A stretch of DNA of 18,094 bases, taken from contig DFZT01000072.1 of assembly GCA_002382755.1 (NCBI GenBank), positions 1 to 18,094 of the forward strand. The letters are read 5' to 3'. Positions 7,365-14,868 of this stretch are shown here, piece by piece. The stretch's first letter is position 1, and each line of letters begins with the position of its first letter. The notes under the pieces were generated by a model. It was not told the DNA's origin. It saw only the letters and a program-made list of their open reading frames with translations, and searched no databases. The translations under genes were made by a program, and so were the position numbers. This stretch comes from Firmicutes bacterium UBA4049. GTDB lineage: Bacteria; Bacillota; Desulfotomaculia; Desulfotomaculales; Nap2-2B.

Positions 7365-8132
7365 TTGATTACTGCGGGTATTGACGTCGGTTCAACAACC
7401 ACTAAAGCTGTTGTTGTGGCGGACGGTTTATGGTGCGGAGACGCTCTGGCGCCCACGGGGATTAATAACCGGGCCAGCGCGGAGGAATCACTGGAAAAGG
7501 CTCTTGCGAAAGCGCAGATTTCTTCCGGACAGGTAAACCGGATTGTGACCACGGGTTACGGGAGGGCTAATATACCGTTTGCCGACAAGCAGGTGACGGA
7601 AATTACCTGTCACGGGCGCGGAGCGCACAGCCTTGTTCCGGGACTTCGCACGGTAGTTGACGTGGGCGGGCAGGACAGCAAGGTGATCTGCCTTGATTCC
7701 CGCGGACGCGTTGTCGACTTTGTAATGAATGACAAATGCGCGGCGGGTACGGGCAGGTTTTTGGAAGTTATGGCCAGAGCCCTCGAAAGCGACCTTATAG
7801 ATATGGTGGCTCAGGCCAGGCGGGGAACCGGGCAGGTCCCCATCAGCAGCACGTGTACGGTATTTGCAGAGTCGGAGGTTATTTCCCACCTTGCTTCGGG
7901 AAAACCCAAGGATGAAATTATACGCGGCCTCTTTGAGGCGGTTGTCAACCGCCTGGAAGGAATGGCCCTGCGTTTGAATGTTCAGCCGGAGATTGCCATG
8001 ACGGGCGGTGTGGCATTAAATGCCGCCGTAGTTGAAATTTTGAGCCGTGTCCTTGGACGGGCCGTGCACGTGCCGGAAAAAGCCCAACTGGTCGGGGCAT
8101 ACGGGGCTGCCTTGATTGCCGCGGAAAAATAA
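7365..8132 (+). CDS. 2-hydroxyacyl-CoA dehydratase / benzoyl-CoA reductase-type activase (BadF/BadG/BcrA/HgdC family ATPase)
   Basis: A 255-residue ASKHA-fold ATPase. It has the phosphate-1 motif GIDVGSTTTKAVVV, VDVGGQDSKVI (99-108) and adenosine motif MTGGVALNAAV (212-222). Cys125 (NDKCAAGTG) and Cys164 (SSTCTVFAES) are the two conserved cysteines through which a homodimer holds one [4Fe-4S] cluster. In known systems such as HgdC the protein uses ATP to push an electron to a radical dehydratase or reductase. Here no dehydratase subunits (HgdAB-type) are adjacent; the gene sits between yggT and yggU in a housekeeping operon. Start TTG at 7365 with AGGGGG at 7349-7354. The activase identity is firm; its partner enzyme is unknown. 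Confidence 0.88.
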   Translation: MITAGIDVGSTTTKAVVVADGLWCGDALAPTGINNRASAEESLEKALAKAQISSGQVNRIVTTGYGRANIPFADKQVTEITCHGRGAHSLVPGLRTVVDVGGQDSKVICLDSRGRVVDFVMNDKCAAGTGRFLEVMARALESDLIDMVAQARRGTGQVPISSTCTVFAESEVISHLASGKPKDEIIRGLFEAVVNRLEGMALRLNVQPEIAMTGGVALNAAVVEILSRVLGRAVHVPEKAQLVGAYGAALIAAEK

Positions 8133-8151
8133 ACCGGAAGCGTTTATACAG

Positions 8152-8448
8152 ATGCTCAAGCTGCGTTATGACGGCAATGATTTGATTGTCAAAGTTTATA
8201 TCCAGCCCAGATCGGCAAAAAACGAACTGGCGGGTTATTTCCAGGACGCTTTAAAAATTCGCTTAAGAGCGGCGCCCGTTGAAGGGGAGGCTAACGAAGC
8301 CTGCCGGGTTTTCCTGGCGGAAAAACTGGGCATCTCCAAATCAAGAGTAAAAATTGTCAGCGGATTGACCAACCGCCACAAGCAGGTTAAAATATCGGGC
8401 TTAACCGATTCCCAGTTCAAGGAAATCCTCTCCCGGGAGGGAATCTGA
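8152..8448 (+). CDS. yggU: YggU family (DUF167) small conserved protein
   Basis: A 98-residue protein with the family landmarks VKVYIQPRSAKNELAG, LKIRLRAAPVEGEANEAC, FLAEKLGISKSRVKIVSG and RHKQVKISGL. The fold is a compact alpha/beta domain and the function is unknown. The frame is open from 8116, overlapping the activase gene, but the ATG at 8152 fits family length and gives a normal 19-base intergenic spacing. GGAAG at 8136-8140 may serve as a weak Shine-Dalgarno. It is the last gene of the yggS operon; yggT and yggU are neighbours in many bacteria, here separated by the activase. Confidence 0.88.
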   Translation: MLKLRYDGNDLIVKVYIQPRSAKNELAGYFQDALKIRLRAAPVEGEANEACRVFLAEKLGISKSRVKIVSGLTNRHKQVKISGLTDSQFKEILSREGI

Positions 8449-8699
8449 CTCCCGTCGTAAATAATTTGCATAAGGAAGGTCAACTGCCTACGCGCTCATG
8501 TTCGCCTCTTATACTTGTACGAACTCGTTCACCCTCGGGTTCGGTCAAAACTCGACGCTTACGCACCTCAAACACTTCCCTCGCTTATCCTCGGGTTCTC
8601 TCGTTCTCTGAATTAAGGCTCAAAATCGCACTTAAGGCATTGCCCTCCCTCTATTGATGATTTTTATCTTTTAAGCTGACACAGCTTGAAATTAGATAC
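8449..8699. repeat. Pyrimidine-rich intergenic segment with imperfect direct repeats
   Basis: No gene is convincing here. The plus strand is strongly C/T-rich between about 8490 and 8610. Two 23-base direct repeats at 8524-8546 and 8580-8602 match at 18 of 23 positions and share the core CCTCGGGTTC, 56 bases apart. Short open frames exist on both strands (8466-8657 plus; a 37-codon frame on the minus strand around 8480-8595), but neither has a start context or a recognisable domain. The composition is unlike its neighbours. A dispersed intergenic repeat is the best guess (inference). Confidence 0.5.
8669..8691. other. Stem-loop between yggU and the cysteine hydrolase
   Basis: TTTTAAGCTG (8669-8678) pairs with CAGCTTGAAA (8682-8691) around an ACA loop, ten pairs with one G-T wobble. 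It lies just past the stop of the minus-strand hydrolase gene. It could end that transcript, but no uridine tract follows on either strand, so it is not a standard intrinsic terminator. Confidence 0.4.
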
Positions 8700-9263
8700 C
8701 TATTCAACTACAGAAAGATATTCTTCCCACTTCAATATTTTGAAATATTCCCCTAAGGGACTCTTCCTGTATGTGTTTATGCACGCGTCATGGCCGGCGA
8801 GAGGATAGGCTGTGCAGCAGTCTTCCAGGATAACGCTTTTAAAACCGTTGGAAAAGGCGTCGAAGGCCGTCAGCAGCACGCAGTACGGAGTGGTTATCCC
8901 GGCGACAGCTACCCTTTCCACCCCATTATCCCGCAGGGTGATATCCAGGTCGGTTTTAAAAAAAGAACTCATCCGCCGTTTTTCTAAAACGATGTCACTT
9001 TTGAGCGGCTTAAGTTCGTCAATCACTTCCACGCCCGGGGTTCCCCGGAGGGCGTGGGGCTTCATCTTTCCTCCCAGAAATAAATTGTCCGTCGGGTAAA
9101 AACTGTCGCAGGCAAAAACGACCAGCAGCCCTTTTTCGCGGGCTTTCTCAAGCATCTTTTGGATGCTCGGAATAATTGTCTTGGCCTGCCCGCTGATCCC
9201 GGTATGAAGATCGGTTTTGATATTGTCCTTGAGCATATCGACAACTATTACTGCATCTTTCAT
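8700..9263 (-). CDS. Isochorismatase-like cysteine hydrolase
   Basis: A 187-residue alpha/beta hydrolase of the isochorismatase/nicotinamidase superfamily. The putative catalytic triad is Asp9 (VIVVDMLKDN), Lys95 (VLEKRRMSSFFKTDLD) and Cys128 (GITTPYCVLLTAFDA), with the usual cis-peptide-type GITTP turn before the cysteine. In nicotinamidases a DxH motif helps bind metal; here the corresponding stretch reads ACDSFYPTDN, with Phe in place of His, although the downstream PHALRGTPG is kept. The substrate is therefore uncertain. An ATG at 9275 lies only one base from the AGGGAG Shine-Dalgarno (9277-9282), so the next ATG (9263) is taken as the start; its spacing of 13 is long. The Shine-Dalgarno overlaps the ileS stop codon, so the gene is co-transcribed with ileS. 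Confidence 0.82.
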   Translation of the reverse strand: MKDAVIVVDMLKDNIKTDLHTGISGQAKTIIPSIQKMLEKAREKGLLVVFACDSFYPTDNLFLGGKMKPHALRGTPGVEVIDELKPLKSDIVLEKRRMSSFFKTDLDITLRDNGVERVAVAGITTPYCVLLTAFDAFSNGFKSVILEDCCTAYPLAGHDACINTYRKSPLGEYFKILKWEEYLSVVE

Positions 9264-9281
9264 TTTTAATCCCATTCTCCC

Positions 9282-12074
9282 TTATTCAAGATTTTCCATG
9301 GCGCCGACCGTTTTCGAGCAACGGGGGCACAGTGTCGGGTGCGCGGCGTTATTTCCTACGTTCTCATGGTGCATCCAGCATCTTTCACATTTGCCGCCCT
9401 GCGCCCGCCGGACCTTAACGGCCAGTCCGTCAACCGCCGCTGTGGCTGGAATATCCTCCTTGGCCGCTCCGTGCAGTTTTACTGAAGAGACTATAAAAAG
9501 AGTGGAAAGTTCTCCCGCCGAATTCCGCAGGAAATCAAAAAGTTCACCCGCGGCATATAAATCAACCGCCGCTTCCAGGGAGTTGCCAATCAGTTTGTCC
9601 CTTCTCGCCTGCTCAAGGATACGGGTAGCTTCACTCCGGACTTCCAAAAGTTTTTCCCACTTTTTGTCCAGTTCAACGTCCAGGTATTCCTCATTAACTT
9701 CCGGCAGATCGGTCATCTGTACGCTGACCGGTGTTCCTTCCTGTTCCGGAAGGTAGCCCCAAATCTCTTCGCTGGTAAAGGCGAGGATAGGCGCCAAAAG
9801 ACGAACCAGCACATTTAAAGTTTCGTGCAAAACAGTTTGCGCCGACCGCCTCGGAAGAGAATTGGCAGGCGCGGTGTAGAGCCGGTCTTTGATAATATCC
9901 AGGTACAGGGCGCTCATGTCAAGAACGCAAAAGTTATGCACAGCGTGATGAACGACGTGGTAGTCATAATTGCTGTATGCCGCCAGGACGCGCTGGATTA
10001 ACTGGTGGAGCTTTAAAAGGGCCCAGCGGTCAATCTCGGGCATTTTTTGATAGGCAACCCCGTCGGTTTTTGAAGAGAAGTCATAGAGGTTGCCTAAGAG
10101 AAACCTGCAGGTATTGCGGATTTTCCGGTAAGCGTCGGACAACTGGTTTAAAATACTTGGCGAAGCCGCCAGATCGCTGCGGTAGTCCGCCGAACTGACC
10201 CACAGGCGCAGAATATCGGCGCCCATCTGCTTGATTACTTTCATCGGGTCAACGACGTTGCCCAGGGATTTGCTCTGCTTGTACCCTTTTTCGTCGACCA
10301 CAAAACCGTGCGTCAGGACAGTCCGGTAAGGCGCCTCTCCCCGGCTGGCGACTGCAGTTGAGAGGGAACTGTTGAACCAGCCCCGGTACTGATCGCTTCC
10401 TTCCAGGTAAAGGTCAGCCGGCCATCTTAAGTCCGGCCAGATTTCGGGCTGTTCCAGCACGCCTGCATGGCTGGTTCCGCTGTCAAACCAGACGTCCATG
10501 ATGTCATTTTCTTTATTAAACTTGGTCCCGCCGCATTCGGGGCAGGATAAACCTTCCGGAATTAGTTCCGCAGCCTCGCGGGCAAACCATACGTCCGAAC
10601 CATACGCACGAAACAGCTTCTGCAAATGCGCGGTGGTATCTTTACTGATGATTTCTTTTCCGCAGCCGGCGCAGTAGAAAATTGGTATCGGCACTCCCCA
10701 TGTGCGCTGCCGGGAGATGCACCAGTCGCTTCTGCCGGCCACCATGTTGTAGATGCGTTCTTCACCCCAGGGAGGAATCCACTTTACGCCGTGAATGGCA
10801 TCCAGTGTATCCCGGCGGAACCCTTCCACGGAAGCGAACCACTGTTCGGTAGCCCTGAACAGGATCGGCTTTTTGCAGCGCCAGCAATGGGGGTACTGGT
10901 GCGAAATAGTCTCCTCTTTTAGGAGATCGCCGCTTTGCTGAAGCACATCCTTAACCTTCCCGTTGGCGTCGCTGTAAAACAGCCCGGCAAATTGCGCGGC
11001 ATCTTCGGTAAAAACGCCGTGGTTGTCAATCGGTGAGAGCATAGGCAAGTTGTAGCGCAGGCCGACGAGGTAATCTTCATGGCCGTGTCCCGGAGCGATA
11101 TGCACGCACCCGGTGCCTGCATCCAGAGTTACATAAGTGTCCAGGACGAGTTTTGACTGCCTGTCGAAGAAAGGATGCCGGCAGACGACGCCTTCGAGAT
11201 CCCGTCCTGTAAACTCATTCAGGATCTGTTCGCAGTTTAAGCCGGCGGCGCCGCAGAAGTTTTCCAGGAGCTCTTTGGCAACCAGATACTTGTTATCGCC
11301 GGTCTTGAACAACACATATCCGTAGTCGGGATGAAGACAGATGGCAGTGTTTGAAATCAGCGTCCAGGGAGTCGTCGTCCAAATGATGACCCAGGTATTT
11401 TTTTCCGGCAGGACACCTTTGCCGCCGGTTACAGGAAACCTTACGTAAATCGAAGGAGAATGTTTGTCCTGGTACTCGACTTCGGCCTCGGCTAGCGCCG
11501 TCTCGCAGGTTGCGCACCAGTAGACCGGCTTTAGACCCTTGTATATAAAGCCCCTCCTGGCCATTTCCCCGAAAACCCCGATCTGGGCCGCCTCGTAATG
11601 GGGCATCAGCGTCAGGTAAGGGTGGTCCCAGTCCCCGCGCACCCCCAGGCGTTTGAATTCGTCTCTTTGAATGTCGACGAATTTGAGCGCATATTCCTTG
11701 CACTTGTTGCGGAATTCTACGATACTGATCGAGTGCCTGTTTAAGCCCAGACTTTTGATTGCCTGCTGCTCGATCGGCAATCCGTGGGTGTCCCATCCGG
11801 GCACATAGGGAGCGTCATAGCCCGCCATGGAGTGGTATTTAACCACAATGTCCTTGAGGATCTTGTTTAAGGTATGTCCAAGGTGGATGTGGCCGTTAGC
11901 GTAGGGCGGCCCGTCATGGAGGATGAACTTTGGCCGTCCCGCGTTTTTTTGCTGGACCAGGCGGTATATATCTATTTCATTCCAGAATTTCAGGATTTCA
12001 GGTTCGCGCACGGGCAGATTGGCCCTCATTGGAAAATCCGTGCGGGGCAGGTTCAGGGTCTTGCTGTAGTCCAT
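9282..12074 (-). CDS. ileS: Isoleucyl-tRNA synthetase
   Basis: A 930-residue class I aminoacyl-tRNA synthetase that charges tRNA-Ile. It shows the HIGH motif as HLGH (64-67, in [12 protein letters not shown]), the CP1 editing domain ([16 protein letters not shown]), [14 protein letters not shown], CxxC pairs in the CP region (CAGC, CPEC), and a C-terminal zinc finger ([12 protein letters not shown], then CPRC). The class I KMSKS loop reads KQSKS (599-603), an unusual Met-to-Gln variant. Length is normal for the bacterial IleS1 type. The Shine-Dalgarno is GAGGTG about 8 bases before the ATG. No T-box leader is visible; a TTGACG/TATAAT promoter lies only about 60 bases upstream. In many Firmicutes ileS follows divIVA in the sepF cluster; here it is inverted relative to that operon. 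Confidence 0.97.
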   Translation of the reverse strand: MDYSKTLNLPRTDFPMRANLPVREPEILKFWNEIDIYRLVQQKNAGRPKFILHDGPPYANGHIHLGHTLNKILKDIVVKYHSMAGYDAPYVPGWDTHGLPIEQQAIKSLGLNRHSISIVEFRNKCKEYALKFVDIQRDEFKRLGVRGDWDHPYLTLMPHYEAAQIGVFGEMARRGFIYKGLKPVYWCATCETALAEAEVEYQDKHSPSIYVRFPVTGGKGVLPEKNTWVIIWTTTPWTLISNTAICLHPDYGYVLFKTGDNKYLVAKELLENFCGAAGLNCEQILNEFTGRDLEGVVCRHPFFDRQSKLVLDTYVTLDAGTGCVHIAPGHGHEDYLVGLRYNLPMLSPIDNHGVFTEDAAQFAGLFYSDANGKVKDVLQQSGDLLKEETISHQYPHCWRCKKPILFRATEQWFASVEGFRRDTLDAIHGVKWIPPWGEERIYNMVAGRSDWCISRQRTWGVPIPIFYCAGCGKEIISKDTTAHLQKLFRAYGSDVWFAREAAELIPEGLSCPECGGTKFNKENDIMDVWFDSGTSHAGVLEQPEIWPDLRWPADLYLEGSDQYRGWFNSSLSTAVASRGEAPYRTVLTHGFVVDEKGYKQSKSLGNVVDPMKVIKQMGADILRLWVSSADYRSDLAASPSILNQLSDAYRKIRNTCRFLLGNLYDFSSKTDGVAYQKMPEIDRWALLKLHQLIQRVLAAYSNYDYHVVHHAVHNFCVLDMSALYLDIIKDRLYTAPANSLPRRSAQTVLHETLNVLVRLLAPILAFTSEEIWGYLPEQEGTPVSVQMTDLPEVNEEYLDVELDKKWEKLLEVRSEATRILEQARRDKLIGNSLEAAVDLYAAGELFDFLRNSAGELSTLFIVSSVKLHGAAKEDIPATAAVDGLAVKVRRAQGGKCERCWMHHENVGNNAAHPTLCPRCSKTVGAMENLE

Positions 12075-12111
12075 TTTCTAAACACCTCGGAAACAAAAAA
12101 AATATCTTGGC

Positions 12112-12140
12112 TTGCTTACATAAGATCAACGATTTATATT
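12112..12140 (+). promoter_or_regulatory. Candidate promoter for the fmdB-pyrF pair
   Basis: TTGCTT (12112-12117), a 17-base spacer and TATATT (12135-12140) read towards the fmdB-like gene at 12209. The -35 is a weak match and the -10 a good one. Its -10 overlaps the -10 of the opposing ileS promoter. Confidence 0.4.
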
Positions 12141-12167
12141 ATATTAGAAAGTATTGTTAAACGTCAA
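12138..12167 (-). promoter_or_regulatory. Sigma-A promoter of ileS
   Basis: On the minus strand TTGACG (12167-12162) is followed by an 18-base spacer and a perfect TATAAT (12143-12138). Transcription would begin near 12131, giving a leader of about 57 bases. This leader is too short for a T-box. A weak five-pair stem (ATCTT/AAGAT) followed by a run of T lies inside it. Confidence 0.65.
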
Positions 12168-12208
12168 TGTTTCCGGGAAGTTAAAAAAACAAAGGGGTTG
12201 CTGTAAAT

Positions 12209-12541
12209 ATGCCTGTTTATGAATTTTCCTGCCGCGACTGCGGCAAAAGGGCGGAGATTCTGGTCAGGTCTTTTGAAGATAAAAACCCGGCCTGCCCTTT
12301 TTGCAAAGGCGTTTCCCTGGTCCGGGTCATGTCTTCTTTCGCATACCACCGCAGCGAAGGCGACCGGCTGGCCGGCCTTGATACAAGCGCGAGGAGCAGC
12401 GAGGATTATTATAGGGACGACCGCAACGTCGGTCTCTGGGCAAAGAAGCGGATGAAGGAAATGGGCATGGATCCGGGAAAGGAATTCGACGGGGTAATCG
12501 AAGAGGCGCGTAAAAAAGCGGCGGACGATTTGAAAGATTGA
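12209..12541 (+). CDS. FmdB family zinc-ribbon protein (110 aa)
   Basis: The protein begins MPVYEFSCRDCGKRAEIL with two CxxC knuckles (Cys8/Cys11 and Cys29/Cys32) and continues LVRVMSSF, the same family landmarks as the 75-residue protein encoded at 870-643. Unlike that paralogue it lacks the Gly/Ser/Cys tail. It has instead a charged, probably helical C-terminal half (about 50-110) with RDDRNVGLWAKKRMKEMGMD and EEARKKAADDLKD. This extension is found in FmdB proteins of several anaerobic Firmicutes and is of unknown function. ATG start with AAAGGGG about 11 bases upstream. It lies 17 bases before pyrF and is divergent from ileS. A regulatory role is a family guess only. Confidence 0.86.
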   Translation: MPVYEFSCRDCGKRAEILVRSFEDKNPACPFCKGVSLVRVMSSFAYHRSEGDRLAGLDTSARSSEDYYRDDRNVGLWAKKRMKEMGMDPGKEFDGVIEEARKKAADDLKD

Positions 12542-12558
12542 TAAATAGAAAGGATTCT

Positions 12559-13236
12559 ATGGAAAAAAGGATTATCTGCGCCCTGGATTTTGACGAACCG
12601 GCCAGGGCTATGGAACTAGTCCGGTCCCTTGACGGGGTAGTCGATTTCTTTAAAGTGGGCATGGAACTGCAGCTTGCCGGCGGAACGAAAATGCTGCAAT
12701 GGCTTTTGGATAACGGCAAACGTGTTTTTCTGGATATGAAATACTTTGATGTTCCGGAAACTGTCCAAAAAGTTGTTAACCTTGCGGCGAGGCTGGGAGT
12801 AGATTTCTTAACGATTCACGGAAACGGCGGGATTATCAAGGCCGCCGCCGCCGGCCGGGGTAATTCGAGCTTAAAACTGCTTGCGGTAACTGTTTTAACA
12901 TGTCTGGACGCCGCGGATATTTTAGATTTTGGTTACAGCTGTTCGGTTAAAGAACTGGTTCTGGCCAGGGCGAAAAAGTCCGTTCAGGGCGGGTGCGACG
13001 GTGTAATTGCTTCCGGTTCGGAAGCTGCCCTGTTAAGGAAAGAACTCGGCCGGGATAAATTGATCGTAACTCCCGGAATACGCAGCGCCGGAAGCGCTGT
13101 TGACAGCCACAAAAGGTCGGTGACTCCCCGGGAAGCAATTGATGCGGGGGCAGACTACCTGGTTATCGGCAGGCCAATTACCAAAGCGGCTGATCCACGG
13201 AGCGCAGCTCAAAAAATCCTGGAAGAAATCAGCTGA
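12559..13236 (+). CDS. pyrF: Orotidine-5'-phosphate decarboxylase PyrF
   Basis: A 225-residue TIM-barrel enzyme converting OMP to UMP, the last step of de novo pyrimidine synthesis. Catalytic and binding residues are present: Asp10 (ICALDFD), Lys32 (FFKVGMEL), and the triad Asp59-Lys61-Asp64 in FLDMKYFDVPETV. The phosphate-binding end has VTPGIRSAG and GADYLVIGRPIT. The segment usually reading DDQxR appears as DSHKRSVTP, a mild deviation. The frame is open from a TTG at 12538 overlapping the previous gene, but the ATG at 12559 with GAAAGGA at 12548-12554 is the better start. No other pyrimidine genes are nearby. Its 3' end overlaps the opposing MFS gene by 8 bases. Confidence 0.94.
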   Translation: MEKRIICALDFDEPARAMELVRSLDGVVDFFKVGMELQLAGGTKMLQWLLDNGKRVFLDMKYFDVPETVQKVVNLAARLGVDFLTIHGNGGIIKAAAAGRGNSSLKLLAVTVLTCLDAADILDFGYSCSVKELVLARAKKSVQGGCDGVIASGSEAALLRKELGRDKLIVTPGIRSAGSAVDSHKRSVTPREAIDAGADYLVIGRPITKAADPRSAAQKILEEIS

Positions 13237-14476
13237 CTCCCTCCAGCATGGTTTCTTTTTTAGTCAGGAAAGCGAAAGTTATGGCCACCACGTAGCAAAC
13301 TGTGCCGGCAATGAAAGCCCACACGTAGCTATGGGTGTGGTCAAATATCCATCCGCCCAATATCGAACCTGTAAAACCACCCAAGCCGTATGCGGAGGAG
13401 ATCAATCCCATTATCGTGCCGAGCGAGCCTGTCCCCAGCGAGTAGCCTGCCAGCCCCGGCAGGGCCATAGCTTTACCTCCGTAACCCAGAGAATAGATAA
13501 CCACGAAAATATAGAGCATCCATAGATTTTTCACAGTAATTAAATACAAAAAGGCAATACAGCACAAACTGCAGAAAATAATCAGGCTTTTCTTAAAACC
13601 GATTTTGTCACAGACAAAACCTGCCTGCAGCCTTCCCACACCGCTGAATAAGCCGACCAGCCCCATCGCGCTTGCCGCCGCCAGTTTGGGGATGCCCATA
13701 TCCTCGGCAAAGGGCACAACGTGGGTGGAGACAATCGACAGCGCAATGCAGGTGAAAAATTGATTGCCGTAAAGGCATAAAAAGGTCCGGTTGGAGATCA
13801 ATTTTTTAATCAGCAGGGCCAGATTAGGGTGATTATTAAGCCCGCCGCCGGGATGATTATTTTTCGCGCCATAAGGCAGAAGGCCTTTTTCTTCCGGATC
13901 GCGGACAATAAAAAAGGCAGGTACGAACATGAATAAAAAAAGAAGGACTCCTTCAGCAAAGAAACCGGCCCGCCACCCGTAAACGGGAATGATATAGCCT
14001 ATCATCAGCGAGACGATAAAGACTCCGAGCCCTATCCCGCACATGCTGACGCCCAGGGCAACTCCCCTTCTCTCGATAAACCACTTTTGAACGACTGAAG
14101 AAGGTATTGAATAGCAGCAGCCGGATCCAAGACCGGCCAGGACACCGAAAAAGAAAAGTAACTGCCAGTAATTATGCGCCAAACCAGATAAAAAAAGCCC
14201 CCCGCCCAACAGAAGTCCGGCTGCCCAGATGGTTTTTTTAGGGCTGCAGCGGTCTGCAAGAATTCCCGTTATAATTGCCGAAATACCGTAAATCAAGTTG
14301 TTGAATGAAGCTAAGGAAGATGTCAGCGCCCTGTTCCAGCCAAATTCCCTGGCCAGATCCAGGACGTAAATGCCGAAGGTCATCTGGGCGGCTGACGTCA
14401 TCCCGACAAAAGTAAGGGCTATCACAACGATCCAGCCGTAAAAAAGCTTTGGGTTGTCCTGTTGATTGTCAGACAT
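13229..14476 (-). CDS. MFS transporter, oxalate/formate antiporter- or monocarboxylate-porter-like (copy 1)
   Basis: A 415-residue, twelve-helix carrier. The N-terminal half begins FYGWIVVIALTFVGMTSAAQMTFGIYV, followed by the MFS motif A loop GILADRCSPKKT between helices 2 and 3, PSSVVQKWFIERRGVALG, and a central hydrophilic loop around 190-225 with PEEKGLLPYGA. The C-terminal half repeats the loop as GFVCDKIGFKKSL and has YGGKAMALPGLAG and GGFTGSILGGWIFD. The fold places it with carboxylate carriers of the OFA/MCT type; the substrate is unknown. The start ATG at 14476 has GAAAGGAA about 11 bases upstream. The nearest relative here is copy 2 (16116-14857), with the decayed third copy between. 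Proximity to an acyl-CoA dehydrogenase suggests a carboxylic acid substrate (inference). Confidence 0.88.
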   Translation of the reverse strand: MSDNQQDNPKLFYGWIVVIALTFVGMTSAAQMTFGIYVLDLAREFGWNRALTSSLASFNNLIYGISAIITGILADRCSPKKTIWAAGLLLGGGLFLSGLAHNYWQLLFFFGVLAGLGSGCCYSIPSSVVQKWFIERRGVALGVSMCGIGLGVFIVSLMIGYIIPVYGWRAGFFAEGVLLFLFMFVPAFFIVRDPEEKGLLPYGAKNNHPGGGLNNHPNLALLIKKLISNRTFLCLYGNQFFTCIALSIVSTHVVPFAEDMGIPKLAAASAMGLVGLFSGVGRLQAGFVCDKIGFKKSLIIFCSLCCIAFLYLITVKNLWMLYIFVVIYSLGYGGKAMALPGLAGYSLGTGSLGTIMGLISSAYGLGGFTGSILGGWIFDHTHSYVWAFIAGTVCYVVAITFAFLTKKETMLEGVS

Positions 14477-14495
14477 TTTTTATTCATTTCCTTTC

Positions 14496-14868
14496 TCAAA
14501 TTAAACCTGCTTCGGCTTCCCTTTTAACCATATACGTTGAGATAATTGCAAGTATATAACATGCCGCCCCGAGGTATAAAGCATAGAAACATTTTGAACC
14601 ACAATCAAGTACAAAAAGGCCGCGCAGCTCATCGCGCAGAATATGATCAGGCTCTTTTTATGGCCGATTTTGTCGCAGATGAAGCCCGCCTGCCTGCCGA
14701 CCATGCTGAAGACCCCTACCGTACTCAGGGCGCCTGCAACGACCAGTTTGGGAATGCCGATATCTTCAGCAAAAGGGGCTACATGAGTTGTAACGATTAA
14801 AAGGGCCATACAGGCAAAAAAATGGCTGCCGTAAAGGCACAGGAAATTCCTGCCGGTTATTTTACTGC
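14496..14868 (-). pseudogene. Remnant of a third MFS carrier (truncated, internal deletion, frameshift)
   Basis: Reading from about 14868 downwards, ITGRNFLCLYGSHFFACM and HVAPFAEDIGIPKL match copy 1 residues from about 227, and the match continues through FICDKIGHKKSLIIFCA to QNVSMLY (about copy 1 residue 322). The frame then shifts. In the neighbouring frame the sequence resumes as GAACYILAIISTYMVKR, matching copy 1 from about residue 390 (GTVCYVVAIT), and stops at TGA 14498-14496. So the N-terminal half and about 67 internal codons are gone, and one codon is missing at VGR-QAGF compared with VGRLQAGF. The upstream edge overlaps the last codons of copy 2. It is not expected to give a working carrier. 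Confidence 0.85.

Noticed and set aside
8434-8454. CGGGAG/CTCCCG hairpin over the yggU stop codon as a terminator
   Set aside because: The stem has only six pairs, overlaps coding sequence and lacks a following T run.
8466-8657. 63-codon open frame on the plus strand
   Set aside because: Its Ser/Arg/Leu-rich translation reflects the pyrimidine-rich repeat region; no Shine-Dalgarno before the start and no family motif.
9217-9756. 179-codon open frame on the plus strand
   Set aside because: Antisense to the 3' end of ileS; Ser/Pro/Arg-rich composition typical of a shadow frame, with no start context.
11293-11796. 167-codon open frame on the minus strand in another frame of ileS
   Set aside because: Fully inside ileS on the same strand, with shadow-like composition and no start signal.
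12075-12208. Possible T-box riboswitch upstream of ileS
   Set aside because: The promoter leaves a leader of only about 57 bases, and the conserved T-box sequence and antiterminator are absent.
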